This document shows, in pieces, positions 15,038 to 22,351 of a stretch of 32,189 bases of DNA; positions within the stretch are counted from its first letter, which is position 1, and each line of letters begins with the position of its first letter. The translations under genes were made by a program, and so were the position numbers. The DNA is from Merdiplasma sp045118075 (GTDB taxonomy: Bacteria > Bacillota > Clostridia > Lachnospirales > Lachnospiraceae): NCBI GenBank assembly GCA_045118075.1, contig JBGUOI010000059.1, positions 1 through 32,189 of the forward strand, in the 5' to 3' direction. The notes under the pieces were generated by a model. That model searched no databases and was not told the origin of the DNA. It worked only from the letters and a program-made list of their open reading frames with translations.

Positions 15038-15784
15038 TCAATTATAGTCCGCGCTGATCATGCACAGACCGCATGCAGGGGCAGTGGGGCCGGCCAGGCG
15101 CCTGTCTTTCGCCTCGATCAGCTCTTCCATGCTCTCGGGCGTGCGCTTTCCGAGGCCCACCTCGATGAGCGTGCCTGTCAGGATGCGGACCATATACTGC
15201 AGAAAACCGGTACCATGGTAGGTAAAGGTCAGATAGGATCCTTTTAAGACGATATCGATCCTGTCGACTTTTCTTACCGTGGTCTTTTTCATTCTCGGGT
15301 TACCGCAGAAACTGGCATAATCGTGAGTCCCGATCAGGAAGGACGCTGCGCGGCGCATTTTCTCCACATCCGGGGTTTCATCCAGTGTCCAGACATATTT
15401 CCGGTCGAAGACGGGCTTTAACGGGCCTGTATAGCAGGTATAGCGGTAGGTTTTGCCCAGCGCGTTGTAACGGCTGTGGAACCGGTCTGAACAGATCCGA
15501 ACATCTTTCACACAGATATCCTCCGGAAGATATTCGTTCAGGTAATCCCTGATCGATTCTTCGGAACGGGCGGTCTGCATGTGTACGTTAGCCGTCATGT
15601 TCCTGGCATGGACGCCTGCGTCCGTGCGTCCGCTTCCGATCACTTCGGTCGGGGTGCCCGTCATGCGCGAGAGGACATTTTCCAGTTTTCCCTGGATCGT
15701 CATTTCGGTGGACGGCTGTCTTTCCCAACCCTGATACCGTGTGCCGTCGTAGGAGACGGTCAGCTTATAATTTTTTCTCTCCAT
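15038..15784 (-). CDS. truA: tRNA pseudouridine synthase A
   Basis: TruA converts U38-U40 in the anticodon arm of many tRNAs to pseudouridine. The 248-residue protein has the normal length, the N-terminal LTVSYDGTRYQGWERQ motif and the catalytic SGRTDAGVHA with Asp55. The C-terminal part has FCGNPRMKKTTVR and FTYHGTGFLQYMVRILTGTL. ATG at 15784 has AAGGA 9 bases upstream. It lies 17 bases downstream of the ABC exporter gene on the same strand and is probably transcribed with it. It converges on the small unknown gene, with only 9 bases between the stops. Confidence 0.97.
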   Translation of the reverse strand: MERKNYKLTVSYDGTRYQGWERQPSTEMTIQGKLENVLSRMTGTPTEVIGSGRTDAGVHARNMTANVHMQTARSEESIRDYLNEYLPEDICVKDVRICSDRFHSRYNALGKTYRYTCYTGPLKPVFDRKYVWTLDETPDVEKMRRAASFLIGTHDYASFCGNPRMKKTTVRKVDRIDIVLKGSYLTFTYHGTGFLQYMVRILTGTLIEVGLGKRTPESMEELIEAKDRRLAGPTAPACGLCMISADYN

Positions 15785-15801
15785 GTCTGGTCATCCTTTT
15801 C

Positions 15802-17604
15802 TCAGCGAAGTCTCTGGGCAAGATCATACAGGTTGTAATAGACACCGTGCTTTGCCAGCAGCTCTTCATGGCTTCCGCTTTCTTCAATGCCGTTCTCTGT
15901 GAGCACGAATATCCTGTCGGCGTCCCGAATGGTTGAAAGCCGGTGGGCTACGGTGATGCAGGTGCGGCCGACGGACAGCTCCTTAAGGGCTCTGGCCACC
16001 AGAAATTCGCTTTCGTTATCCAGGGATGAGGTAGCCTCATCGAGGATGATGATGGCAGGGTCCTTCAGAAAGACCCTGGCGATCGACAGCCGCTGTTTCT
16101 GGCCGCCTGAGAGCTTGATCCCGCGCTCGCCGATATACGTGTCGTACCCGTCCGGGTGAGCCATGATAAAATCATGGGCGCCTGCCTTGACGGCGGCCTC
16201 GATCACCTCTTCCCGGGAAGCTCCGGGGCGCCCGTAGGCGATATTGTCATAGACAGAACCGGAGAACAGGTAGACATCCTGCTGCACGATCCCGATATTG
16301 CGCCGCAGGCTCTCCAGGGTATAATCCTGCACCGGAATCCCGTCGATCGTAAGAGACCCGCTCGAAATATCGTAAAAACGGGGAATCAGATTGCACAGCG
16401 TTGTCTTTCCGCTTCCAGAAGGCCCCACCAGTGCGGCTTTCTGACCGGGGAGGATCTCCAGGTCCAGATGCATGAGCACCATCTTGTGGTCATCCTCATA
16501 CTCGAAATCCACATCATCAAACCGGATATGTCCTCTGGGGTTTTTCATCTCGATCGCGCCATCCCGGCTGAAGATGTCCACATCGGCGTCCATGATCTGC
16601 AAAAACCGCTCGATGCCCGTCATGCCGCGCTGGAACTGTTCCGTAAATTCCACGATGCGCCGGATGGTGGCGATGAGCATGTTTACATAGAGGACATAGA
16701 GGACAAGGTCGGGGGGCATGATCTTTCCGCGAAGCAGGAACAGGCCGCCCGCGATGATCACAGCCAGGTACATGAGGCCCTCGAAGATCAGGCTGACTGC
16801 CTTAAAAAGACCCATGTAGCGGTAAGTATCCTTTTTAATATCGAGAAAGACGGCATTGTCCGCCTCAAATTTATCTTTTTCGAGCTGCTCGTTGGCGAAA
16901 GCCTTCACCACGCGCTGACCGAGCAGGCTGTCCTCGATCCGTGCGTTGAGTTCGCCGATCTGGACTCTCTGACGCCGGAAAGCGCTTCTCTGCCACCGGT
17001 TCATCCTGACCAGGACATAGAGCATGACCGGCAGGATAGCGAAGATGATCAGCGTCAGCGGCAGGCAGATCCTGGCGAGAATGACGAAGGAGATCAGTGC
17101 CTTGACGAATCCGATGAAGAACTCTTCGGGGCAGTGGTGCGAAAACTCCGTCACGTCAAACAGGTCATTGGTGATCCGCCCCATGATCTGCCCCACTTTG
17201 GTGCTGCTGTAATAGCGGTCGGACAGATCCTGCAGATGCGAATAGGCATCGCGGCGCATATCGGTCTCGATCGCGGCACCCATCACATGGCCGCGGTCGG
17301 CCATATAATAGCTGGCCAGAGTGTCGACAACGCGAAGAAGCGCATAGATCAGGGCAAAATGAAGGATAAAGCGCACGCTGAGCAGTTCAAAATGATACAT
17401 GCCGGCATCGGTGATCCGCCGGATGATCAGGGGCAGTACGAGCTCGCATACCGTCGTCAGCGCCGCGCAGGCGAGATCAAAAAACAGAACGCGCAGGTAA
17501 GGCCTGTAATACGGGGCAAACCTTGCGATCAGGACCCGGATGGGATAATCGAATTTCTCCGCCCTGGCCCGACGGATCGCTGCGCTTGTGGAATGGTTGT
17601 TCAT
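15802..17604 (-). CDS. ABC exporter, fused membrane and ATPase domains
   Basis: A 600-residue half-transporter of the MsbA/LmrA type. Six membrane helices fill residues about 30-330. The nucleotide-binding domain follows, with Walker A GPSGSGKTT near residue 393, a Q-loop (VQQDVYLFSG), the LSGGQKQR signature, Walker B (IIILDEATSSLD) and the switch histidine (VAHRLS). It probably works as a homodimer, because no partner half-transporter is next to it. The substrate is unknown. I chose ATG 17604; a TTG three codons upstream would sit only 3 bases from the CGAGG ribosome site, while the ATG is 12 bases away. Confidence 0.94.
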   Translation of the reverse strand: MNNHSTSAAIRRARAEKFDYPIRVLIARFAPYYRPYLRVLFFDLACAALTTVCELVLPLIIRRITDAGMYHFELLSVRFILHFALIYALLRVVDTLASYYMADRGHVMGAAIETDMRRDAYSHLQDLSDRYYSSTKVGQIMGRITNDLFDVTEFSHHCPEEFFIGFVKALISFVILARICLPLTLIIFAILPVMLYVLVRMNRWQRSAFRRQRVQIGELNARIEDSLLGQRVVKAFANEQLEKDKFEADNAVFLDIKKDTYRYMGLFKAVSLIFEGLMYLAVIIAGGLFLLRGKIMPPDLVLYVLYVNMLIATIRRIVEFTEQFQRGMTGIERFLQIMDADVDIFSRDGAIEMKNPRGHIRFDDVDFEYEDDHKMVLMHLDLEILPGQKAALVGPSGSGKTTLCNLIPRFYDISSGSLTIDGIPVQDYTLESLRRNIGIVQQDVYLFSGSVYDNIAYGRPGASREEVIEAAVKAGAHDFIMAHPDGYDTYIGERGIKLSGGQKQRLSIARVFLKDPAIIILDEATSSLDNESEFLVARALKELSVGRTCITVAHRLSTIRDADRIFVLTENGIEESGSHEELLAKHGVYYNLYDLAQRLR

Positions 17605-17652
17605 GTCTTGCAAAAACCTCGGATCATTTTTCGGTAAATACTACGATTTTTC

Positions 17653-17681
17653 ATTATACCTTTAAGTGCTGTGAATTGCAA
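17653..17681 (-). promoter_or_regulatory. Promoter of the ABC exporter-truA operon
   Basis: Minus strand: TTGCAA (17676-17681), a 17-base spacer and a perfect TATAAT (17653-17658). Because TTGCAA is its own reverse complement, the same six bases also serve as the -35 of the opposite promoter. Confidence 0.75.
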
Positions 17682-17704
17682 AGAAATCGTAGGAGCGGTA
17701 TACT
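17676..17704 (+). promoter_or_regulatory. Promoter of the EEP-family gene, sharing its -35 with the opposite promoter
   Basis: TTGCAA (17676-17681), a 17-base spacer and TATACT (17699-17704). The two divergent promoters cannot be occupied by polymerase at the same time. A perfect 9-bp inverted repeat, CTACGATTT (17641-17649) and AAATCGTAG (17684-17692), brackets the leftward promoter and falls in the spacer of the rightward one. Confidence 0.65.
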
Positions 17705-17727
17705 GATATCATAAAGAGCAGTAGTTG

Positions 17728-17809
17728 TGCCGCGCACGGAAATGGGAGTCGCGCGCGCACCGCGAGGCACAAGTGCCACACGCACCGCGCACGGAAATGG
17801 GGGTCGGAC
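17728..17809 (+). repeat. GC-rich hairpin repeat, copy B, carrying the EEP gene ribosome site
   Basis: It has the same block order as copy A at 2585: CGCGCACG (17731-17738), CGCGCGCGCACCGCG (17750-17764), a stem-loop of different sequence (GGCAC, AA, GTGCC at 17766-17777), CGCACCGCGCACG (17781-17793), then AAATGGGGGT as ribosome site. The last shared block ends 16 bases before the ATG here and 15 bases before it in copy A. Confidence 0.75.
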
Positions 17810-18925
17810 ATGAATAAGAATGAATCGGGAAATGATAAACCTGTTAAAAAAAGACGCTCGCCCGTGGTTCGGATTCTGAGAATCATCGGGTGCATCCTCC
17901 TGATCGCGGTGATCGCGGCGGCCGGACTGTTTGCCTTCCTGACGATCACAGAGTTCAAACCGGCCGCGACACAGACCCTGGAGATCGATCCGTCCGAGGA
18001 AGATCCTACAGCTGCGGCTTTGGGAAAAGAGTATAAACTGATCAGCTGGAATACGGGGTACGGCGCACTGGGGGATAATGCCGACTTCTTTATGGACGGC
18101 GGAAAAGGCGTGAAGACAGCATCCAAAGACAGAGTGCTGGCTAACATGGAGAAGATGACAACCCGCCTTCAGGAGGAAGATCCGGATTTCATCTTCCTTC
18201 AGGAAGTTGATGTGGACTCAAGCCGCTCCTCATACATTGATGAGAGTGAAATGTTTGACAACGCCTTTGGCGAAATGGACAGCACATTCGCGACAAACTA
18301 CCGGGTCGCCTTTGTTCCCTATCCGGTACCTCCGATCGGCAGCGTCGAGAGCGGTATCATGACTCTGACCTCCTGCCGCCTCCGCGATTCCGTGAGGATC
18401 TCCCTGCCGTGTCCGTTCTCCTGGCCGGTCAGGCTCGGCAACCTTAAGCGCTGCCTCATGGTCGACCGCGTCCCGATCGAAGGATCGGATGACGAGCTCG
18501 TGCTGGTCAACCTTCACCTGGAGGCCTATGACAGCGGCGAAGGAAAAGTCCTGCAGACACTTCAGCTTTCCGAGTTCCTCAAGGAGGAGAGAGAAAAAGG
18601 CAACTACGTGATCGCCGGCGGAGATTTCAACCAGGCATTCTCCGAGGCAGACCGGGATCTTTATCCTGTCGCGGAAGGCCTTTGGACACCGGGCCTTCTT
18701 GATGCGGGAGCGTTCCGCGGATGGCAGCTTCTGACAGACGCAAAGACACCGACCTGCCGTTCGCTTGACAAGCCCCTGGAAGGGGCGGACCCGGAGAATT
18801 TCCAGTATTATGTAATCGACGGCTTCATCGTCTCGGACAACATCGAGGTAGAGTCGGTCACCACGCTGGATGAAGGGTTTACCGCGACCGATCACAATCC
18901 GGTCGTGCTGAAGTTTAAACTCTGA
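17810..18925 (+). CDS. Membrane-anchored endonuclease/exonuclease/phosphatase (EEP) family protein
   Basis: A 371-residue protein with a basic N-terminus and one membrane helix (residues about 22-46), so the catalytic domain probably faces outward. EEP motifs are present in order: LISWNTGYG, FIFLQEVD (metal-binding Glu), NLHLEAYDSG, VIAGGDFNQ, a DGFIVSD segment and the closing TDHNPVV with the Asp-His pair. Family members cleave phosphodiesters or phosphomonoesters in nucleic acids, inositol phosphates or sphingolipids; the substrate of this membrane-bound branch is not known to me. It stands alone, with its own promoter and a strong terminator. Confidence 0.9.
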   Translation: MNKNESGNDKPVKKRRSPVVRILRIIGCILLIAVIAAAGLFAFLTITEFKPAATQTLEIDPSEEDPTAAALGKEYKLISWNTGYGALGDNADFFMDGGKGVKTASKDRVLANMEKMTTRLQEEDPDFIFLQEVDVDSSRSSYIDESEMFDNAFGEMDSTFATNYRVAFVPYPVPPIGSVESGIMTLTSCRLRDSVRISLPCPFSWPVRLGNLKRCLMVDRVPIEGSDDELVLVNLHLEAYDSGEGKVLQTLQLSEFLKEEREKGNYVIAGGDFNQAFSEADRDLYPVAEGLWTPGLLDAGAFRGWQLLTDAKTPTCRSLDKPLEGADPENFQYYVIDGFIVSDNIEVESVTTLDEGFTATDHNPVVLKFKL

Positions 18926-18949
18926 CAGGCGACGATTAATTAACCAATC

Positions 18950-18991
18950 AAAGGACGTGTGAAAAGAGAAATTCTTTCACACGTCCTTTTT
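18950..18991 (+). terminator. Intrinsic terminator of the EEP gene
   Basis: A 15-bp perfect stem, AAAGGACGTGTGAAA and its complement, with a 10-base loop, ends in TTTTT. It lies 25 bases after the stop codon. Confidence 0.92.
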
Positions 18992-19000
18992 GCGTGGAGC

Positions 19001-19144
19001 GGGCGTAGTGCTTGAACAAAACTTGTTTTTCTACGTCCGTAATTTGTCAGCAAAATGGTGGTGGGCGTAGGGAATACAAGTTTCTTCTATTCCTGCGCCA
19101 ATCATTGCGAAATACCGCATTCTGTGCTAATATCCGTAATTAGC
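19001..19144. other. Three consecutive non-coding hairpins
   Basis: Hairpin 1: GGGCGTAG (19001) with CTACGTCC (19031), plus an inner AACAA/TTGTT stem. Hairpin 2: GGGCGTAGGGAATA (19063) with TATTCCTGCGCC (19088), one bulge. Hairpin 3: TGTGCTAAT with ATTAGCGCA (19123-19147) around ATCCGTA. Hairpins 1 and 2 share GGGCGTAG at a 62-base offset. The word CGTAATT occurs four times between 19038 and 19200. There is no convincing reading frame. The region could be a structured RNA or decayed repeat units. Confidence 0.55.
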
Positions 19145-19153
19145 GCAGGAAAT

Positions 19154-19214
19154 AAAAAAAGTCCTGAAACCCGCGTAATTTCAACGTTTCCGTAATTACG
19201 TGATTTCAGGACTT
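19154..19214 (-). terminator. Intrinsic terminator of tRNA-Val(GAC)
   Basis: Minus strand: AAGTCCTGAAA pairs with TTTCAGGACTT, with a further GTAATT/AATTAC pairing inside, followed by a run of T (19154-19160). It begins 3 bases after the tRNA 3' end. Confidence 0.88.
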
Positions 19215-19216
19215 AA

Positions 19217-19289
19217 TGGAGGCAAGGGGGCTCGAACCCATGACCTCCCGCGCGTCAGGCGGACGCTCTCCCAGCTGAGCTATACCTCC
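19217..19289 (-). tRNA. tRNA-Val (anticodon GAC)
   Basis: A 73-base cloverleaf. It shows acceptor GGAGGTA/TGCCTCC (perfect), D-arm GCTC/GAGC, anticodon stem TCCGC/GCGGG with loop CTGACGC (anticodon GAC, reads GUC and GUU), T-loop TTCGAGC and discriminator A. The T-stem ATGGG/CCCCT has one mismatch. CCA is not encoded. The D-arm and anticodon arm are nearly identical to the tRNA-Val(CAC) at 9937. Confidence 0.93.
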
Positions 19290-19309
19290 ATGTCAGTTGC
19301 GACTTTGAT

Positions 19310-19338
19310 ATAATAGCACGAAAAAATGTGGATGTAAA
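19310..19338 (-). promoter_or_regulatory. Promoter of tRNA-Val(GAC)
   Basis: Minus strand: TTTACA (19333-19338), a 17-base spacer and TATTAT (19310-19315), about 20 bases before the tRNA. As at the other tRNA-Val, the repeat array starts directly behind the -35. Confidence 0.72.
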
Positions 19339-19344
19339 GCCTTT

Positions 19345-19665
19345 TATATCGCCTAAATGAGTAAGTGGGCATCTACTTTATGGAAAAGTCGAAATACCTT
19401 CGCCGCTTCGATTTGCCAAAAAGCGGAAGAAGGCATCTACTTTATGGAAAAGTCGAAATTACTTCGCTGCCTCAATTTGCCAAAAAGCAGAAGTGGGCAT
19501 CTACTTTTCAGGAAGGCCGAGATTCCTTCGCCGCTAAAACAAGCTACAAAGCAGAAGTGGGCATCTACTTTTCAGGAAGGCCGAGATTCCTTCGCCGCTA
19601 AAACAAACTACAAAGCAGAAGTGGGCATCTACTTTCCAGATAAGTCGAGTTTCCTTCGCTGCTTC
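19345..19665 (+). repeat. 64-bp tandem repeat array B (five units) beside tRNA-Val(GAC)
   Basis: The core TCTACTT recurs at 19372, 19436, 19500, 19564 and 19628, exactly 64 bases apart, as in array A. The unit carries GGGCATCTACTTT, a variable purine-rich hairpin (for example AGGAA...TTCCT in units 3 and 4), CTTCGC[C/T]GC, and a variable segment ending AAAGC[A/G]GAAG. Units 3 and 4 are nearly identical, suggesting recent duplication. The orientation relative to the tRNA is the same as in array A. It shows no cas genes and no unique spacers. Confidence 0.92.
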
Positions 19666-19689
19666 TGCTTACCATAGTGCGATTTTCAG

Positions 19690-19738
19690 TTTAAAAGCAA
19701 AATGGCTTCGGCGTTCTTACCGAACCGCAGCCTTCACC
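19690..19738 (+). other. Leader hairpin before the TPR gene
   Basis: GGCTTCGG and CCGAA...GCC can pair around GCGTTCTTA between array B and the ribosome site of the TPR gene. No clear -35/-10 pair was found, so transcription of the TPR gene may begin within or before the array. Confidence 0.3.
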
Positions 19739-19760
19739 ACCAAAAGAAAGGAGCAGCCGT

Positions 19761-20579
19761 ATGCCCGGTATGACAGACCTGCCCGGATCGGGACGCCCGG
19801 GACGTCTTCCCCAGCAGCGCATCGTGGAGAAGATGGATGAATATATGAGCCGGCGTGATTATGCCGGGGCGGAGCGGCACCTGCTCTACTGGCTGGAGGA
19901 GTCGCTGGTCATGCAGGATAAACGCGCCGAGCTGATGCTGAGAGGTGAACTGATCGGCCACTACCGCAAGATGGGGCAGAAGGAGAAAGGTATCGAACAG
20001 ATCAGGAAGGCACTTGCGCTGATCGAGGACCTTTCTTTCGGGGAGACCATCAGCGCTGCGACGACTTATGTGAACGCAGCCACCGCCCTGTGCGCTTTCG
20101 GAGAGAATGAAAAGGCGCTCGGCCTTTTTGATAAAGCGAAAGAGATCTATGAGACGGCAAAGAACACGGATCAGCGTCTCCTGGGCGGATTATACAACAA
20201 CATGGCGCTGGCTCTGGCGGCGCTGAAACGTTTTGATGAGGCAGATGTTATGTTCCGGAAAGCGTACGAAGCCATGTCCCGTGTCATCGGCGGAAAACCG
20301 GAGATGGCGATCACCTGCCTGAATATGGCGGATGCGGTCTGTGCCGGGGAAGGCATGGAAAAAGGGGAGAAGAGGATCTATGAGCTGCTTGATAAGGCGC
20401 AGGACCTTCTCGATGATCCGGATATCCGCCGGGACGGCTACTATGCTTTCGTCTGTGAAAAATGCGCGCCGTCCTTCTCCTACTACGGGTACTTTCAGTA
20501 TGCCGGGGAGCTGGAGGAGCGGTCCCGCGAGATCTACGACAGGAATATACGGGGAGAGGAACAGGAAAAAGACCGATGA
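19761..20579 (+). CDS. Tetratricopeptide repeat (TPR) protein paired with DUF4037
   Basis: A 272-residue soluble protein made almost wholly of helical pairs. Several TPR-like units are visible between residues about 30 and 215 (for example YVNAATALCAFGENEKALGL, YNNMALALAALKRFDEADVM and CLNMADAVCAGEGMEKGEKR). It has no signal peptide and no catalytic motif. TPR proteins bind partner proteins, and its stop overlaps the start of the DUF4037 gene, so that protein is the obvious partner. AAAGGAG precedes the ATG. Its function is unknown. Confidence 0.82.
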   Translation: MPGMTDLPGSGRPGRLPQQRIVEKMDEYMSRRDYAGAERHLLYWLEESLVMQDKRAELMLRGELIGHYRKMGQKEKGIEQIRKALALIEDLSFGETISAATTYVNAATALCAFGENEKALGLFDKAKEIYETAKNTDQRLLGGLYNNMALALAALKRFDEADVMFRKAYEAMSRVIGGKPEMAITCLNMADAVCAGEGMEKGEKRIYELLDKAQDLLDDPDIRRDGYYAFVCEKCAPSFSYYGYFQYAGELEERSREIYDRNIRGEEQEKDR

Positions 20580-21517
20580 AGGGACTGGAACTGGCGAAAG
20601 CCTATTATGAGACCTGCGGGAGACCGATGCTGGAAGAGCAGTTTCCGCAGCTGTTGGACCGGATCGCAACAGGCCTTGCGGGCAGCGGATCGGAATGCTT
20701 CGGCTACGATGATGAGCTCTCGGCAGATCACGACTTCGAACCGGGCTTTATCATTTTCCTTCCAGATGAAGAGGAGATCGATTCAAGGACAGCTTTCAGG
20801 CTTGAACGGGCATACAGCTCGCTTCCGAAGGAGTTTATGGGATACTCCCGGTCACGGGTAGCGCCTGTGGGCGGGGCCAGGCACGGAGTGATCCGGATCA
20901 GTGATTTCCTTATGGAAAAGACCGGGACGCCGGACGGACATCTTACACCGGACCAGTGGCTCAGAATCCCCCCCGAAGCACTCGCGGAGGCGGTGAACGG
21001 CCAGATCTGGCACGACGGGTCCGGACAGATCAGCAGCATCCGGAAGGAGCTTGGCACCTGGCCGGAAGACATCAGGCTCAAAAAACTGGCCGGAAGCCTC
21101 CTGCTCATGGGGCAGGCGGGACAGTACAACTACCTTCGGTGCGTGAAGCGCGGGGAGACGGGGGCTGCGCAGCTGGCAGTATTTGAGTTCGTCCGTGCCT
21201 GCATGGACTGTGTGTTCCTGCTCAACAAGGTCTATCCTCCCTATTATAAATGGAAGTTCCGGGCCATGCGCGCTCTTAAGAAGCTGCCGCTGCTGGCGGA
21301 GCTGATGGAGTACCTGGTGACCACGGATAATGACGATTCAATGGCCCGGGACAAATATGAGGTCATCGAATCGACCGCTGCCGATGTGATCGGCGAACTG
21401 AAAGCACAGAAACTCACCGGTGCGGAATGCGCAGATCTTGAAAAACATGCTTACAGCGTGAATGACAGGATCGCGGATGCGGATATCCGCAACAGGCATA
21501 TCCTTTCCGGTGTATAG
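20576..21517 (+). CDS. DUF4037 protein, nucleotidyltransferase-like
   Basis: A 313-residue soluble protein. The N-terminal part has GSGSECFGYDDELSADHDF (residues 36-54), which fits the DUF4037 pattern and resembles the G-S...D-x-D metal site of the nucleotidyltransferase superfamily (Asp51, Asp53). The C-terminal half is helical, with VYPPYYKWKFRAM near residue 225. The start ATG overlaps the TPR gene stop (ATGA); upstream in-frame starts lie inside the TPR gene. It might modify a small molecule, a nucleic acid or a protein, with the TPR protein choosing the target. This is inference: no substrate is known to me. Confidence 0.82.
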   Translation: MKGLELAKAYYETCGRPMLEEQFPQLLDRIATGLAGSGSECFGYDDELSADHDFEPGFIIFLPDEEEIDSRTAFRLERAYSSLPKEFMGYSRSRVAPVGGARHGVIRISDFLMEKTGTPDGHLTPDQWLRIPPEALAEAVNGQIWHDGSGQISSIRKELGTWPEDIRLKKLAGSLLLMGQAGQYNYLRCVKRGETGAAQLAVFEFVRACMDCVFLLNKVYPPYYKWKFRAMRALKKLPLLAELMEYLVTTDNDDSMARDKYEVIESTAADVIGELKAQKLTGAECADLEKHAYSVNDRIADADIRNRHILSGV

Positions 21518-21535
21518 AAGAGGAGGATCACAGAA

Positions 21536-22228
21536 ATGAAGATACACGGGCTGCAGAAAATGACGCTGCTTGATTTTCCGGGCCATGTGGCCTGTACGGT
21601 CTTTCTGGGCGGATGCGACTGGAGATGCCCGTTCTGCCATAATTACGAGCTCGCTTCGGGTGCCGCTCCTGCGGTCATGACTCAGGAAGAGCTCTTCGCG
21701 TTCCTGGAAAAGAGAAAAGGGATCCTGGACGGAGTCGCATTCACCGGCGGGGAGCCTCTGCTCAGGCCGTCTCTTCCCGATGTCCTCGCCAAGGTGCGGG
21801 AAATGGGATTTGCCGTCAAGCTGGATACGAACGGGGCTCATCCGGAAGCACTCGGGCGGATCCTGGAGGACCGCCTGGCCGATTATGTTGCCATGGATAT
21901 CAAGAACAGCCCTGAAAAGTATGCGCTCACCTGCGGAGTGGAGAAGGTGGACCTGGATGCGGTCACAAAAAGCATTCATCTTCTGATGGACTCCGGCACT
22001 GACTATGAATTCCGTACGACGGTGGTTGCCGAGCTGCACGGGGAGGATGATTTTCACAGGATCGGCAGCTGGATCCGCGGAGCGCGGCACATGTACCTGC
22101 AGTGCTTTACCGACCGGGATACGGTGCCTTACGGCAACCTGACGGCACCGTCGAAACAGCAGCTGGAAACTTACCGGAGCATTCTGGAGAACTATGTAGA
22201 AAATGTACAGATTCGCGGCGTCGAATGA
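21536..22228 (+). CDS. nrdG: Anaerobic ribonucleotide reductase activating protein (radical SAM)
   Basis: NrdG is the radical-SAM activase that puts the glycyl radical on NrdD. The 230-residue protein has the radical-SAM cluster motif Cys27-x3-Cys31-x2-Cys34 (GGCDWRCPFCHN), the FTGGEPLL glycine motif and the substrate-strand sequence KLDTNGAHPE. AGGAGG precedes the ATG. Here nrdG comes before nrdD, the reverse of the most common order. The gene ends within the first NrdR box of the nrdD control region. Its 5' neighbour is the DUF4037 gene, 18 bases away, so transcription from upstream may run into it. Confidence 0.93.
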   Translation: MKIHGLQKMTLLDFPGHVACTVFLGGCDWRCPFCHNYELASGAAPAVMTQEELFAFLEKRKGILDGVAFTGGEPLLRPSLPDVLAKVREMGFAVKLDTNGAHPEALGRILEDRLADYVAMDIKNSPEKYALTCGVEKVDLDAVTKSIHLLMDSGTDYEFRTTVVAELHGEDDFHRIGSWIRGARHMYLQCFTDRDTVPYGNLTAPSKQQLETYRSILENYVENVQIRGVE

Positions 22229-22275
22229 CACTATATCTTGTTAGCTACAGAGAAAAGGCCTACCACATATTGACA
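22228..22275 (+). promoter_or_regulatory. Pair of NrdR boxes upstream of nrdD
   Basis: Box 1 ACACTATATCTTGTTA (22228-22243) and box 2 CTACCACATATTGACA (22260-22275) both resemble the NrdR consensus. Their starts are 32 bases apart, three helical turns, the usual spacing. Box 1 overlaps the last base of nrdG. NrdR represses ribonucleotide reductase genes when dATP is high. The nrdR gene itself is not in the window. Confidence 0.65.
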
Positions 22276-22298
22276 TAAAAGACCCCCGGTGGTATTGT
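22270..22298 (+). promoter_or_regulatory. Promoter of nrdD
   Basis: A perfect TTGACA (22270-22275), a 17-base spacer and TATTGT (22293-22298). The -35 overlaps the second NrdR box, so bound NrdR would block it. Confidence 0.65.
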
Positions 22299-22351
22299 TG
22301 TTATGTTCGCGCAAGAACAGGAAAAATAACAATGCAAGGGGGCTTTTTTTT
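22277..22351 (+). terminator. Terminator-like leader structure over the nrdD ribosome site
   Basis: AAAAG-A-CCCCC (22277-22287) can pair with GGGGGCTTTT (22338-22347), closing an inner stem (TTGTTAT/ATAACAA and GTTC/GAAC) and followed by eight T that run up to the ATG. The GGGGG strand is also the ribosome site. Read-through RNA from nrdG would contain both arms; RNA starting at the nrdD promoter (about 22305) would lack the CCCCC arm. Confidence 0.45.

Noticed and set aside
19357..19677. Open reading frames of 70-115 codons across both repeat arrays
   Set aside because: They arise because each 64-base unit shifts the frame by one; they have no ribosome sites and encode only the repeat in three frames.
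22289..22351. Upstream in-frame start for nrdD (21 extra residues)
   Set aside because: It begins between the -35 and the start of transcription, and the AGGGGG ribosome site and the conserved MYQVVKRDG start support 22352.
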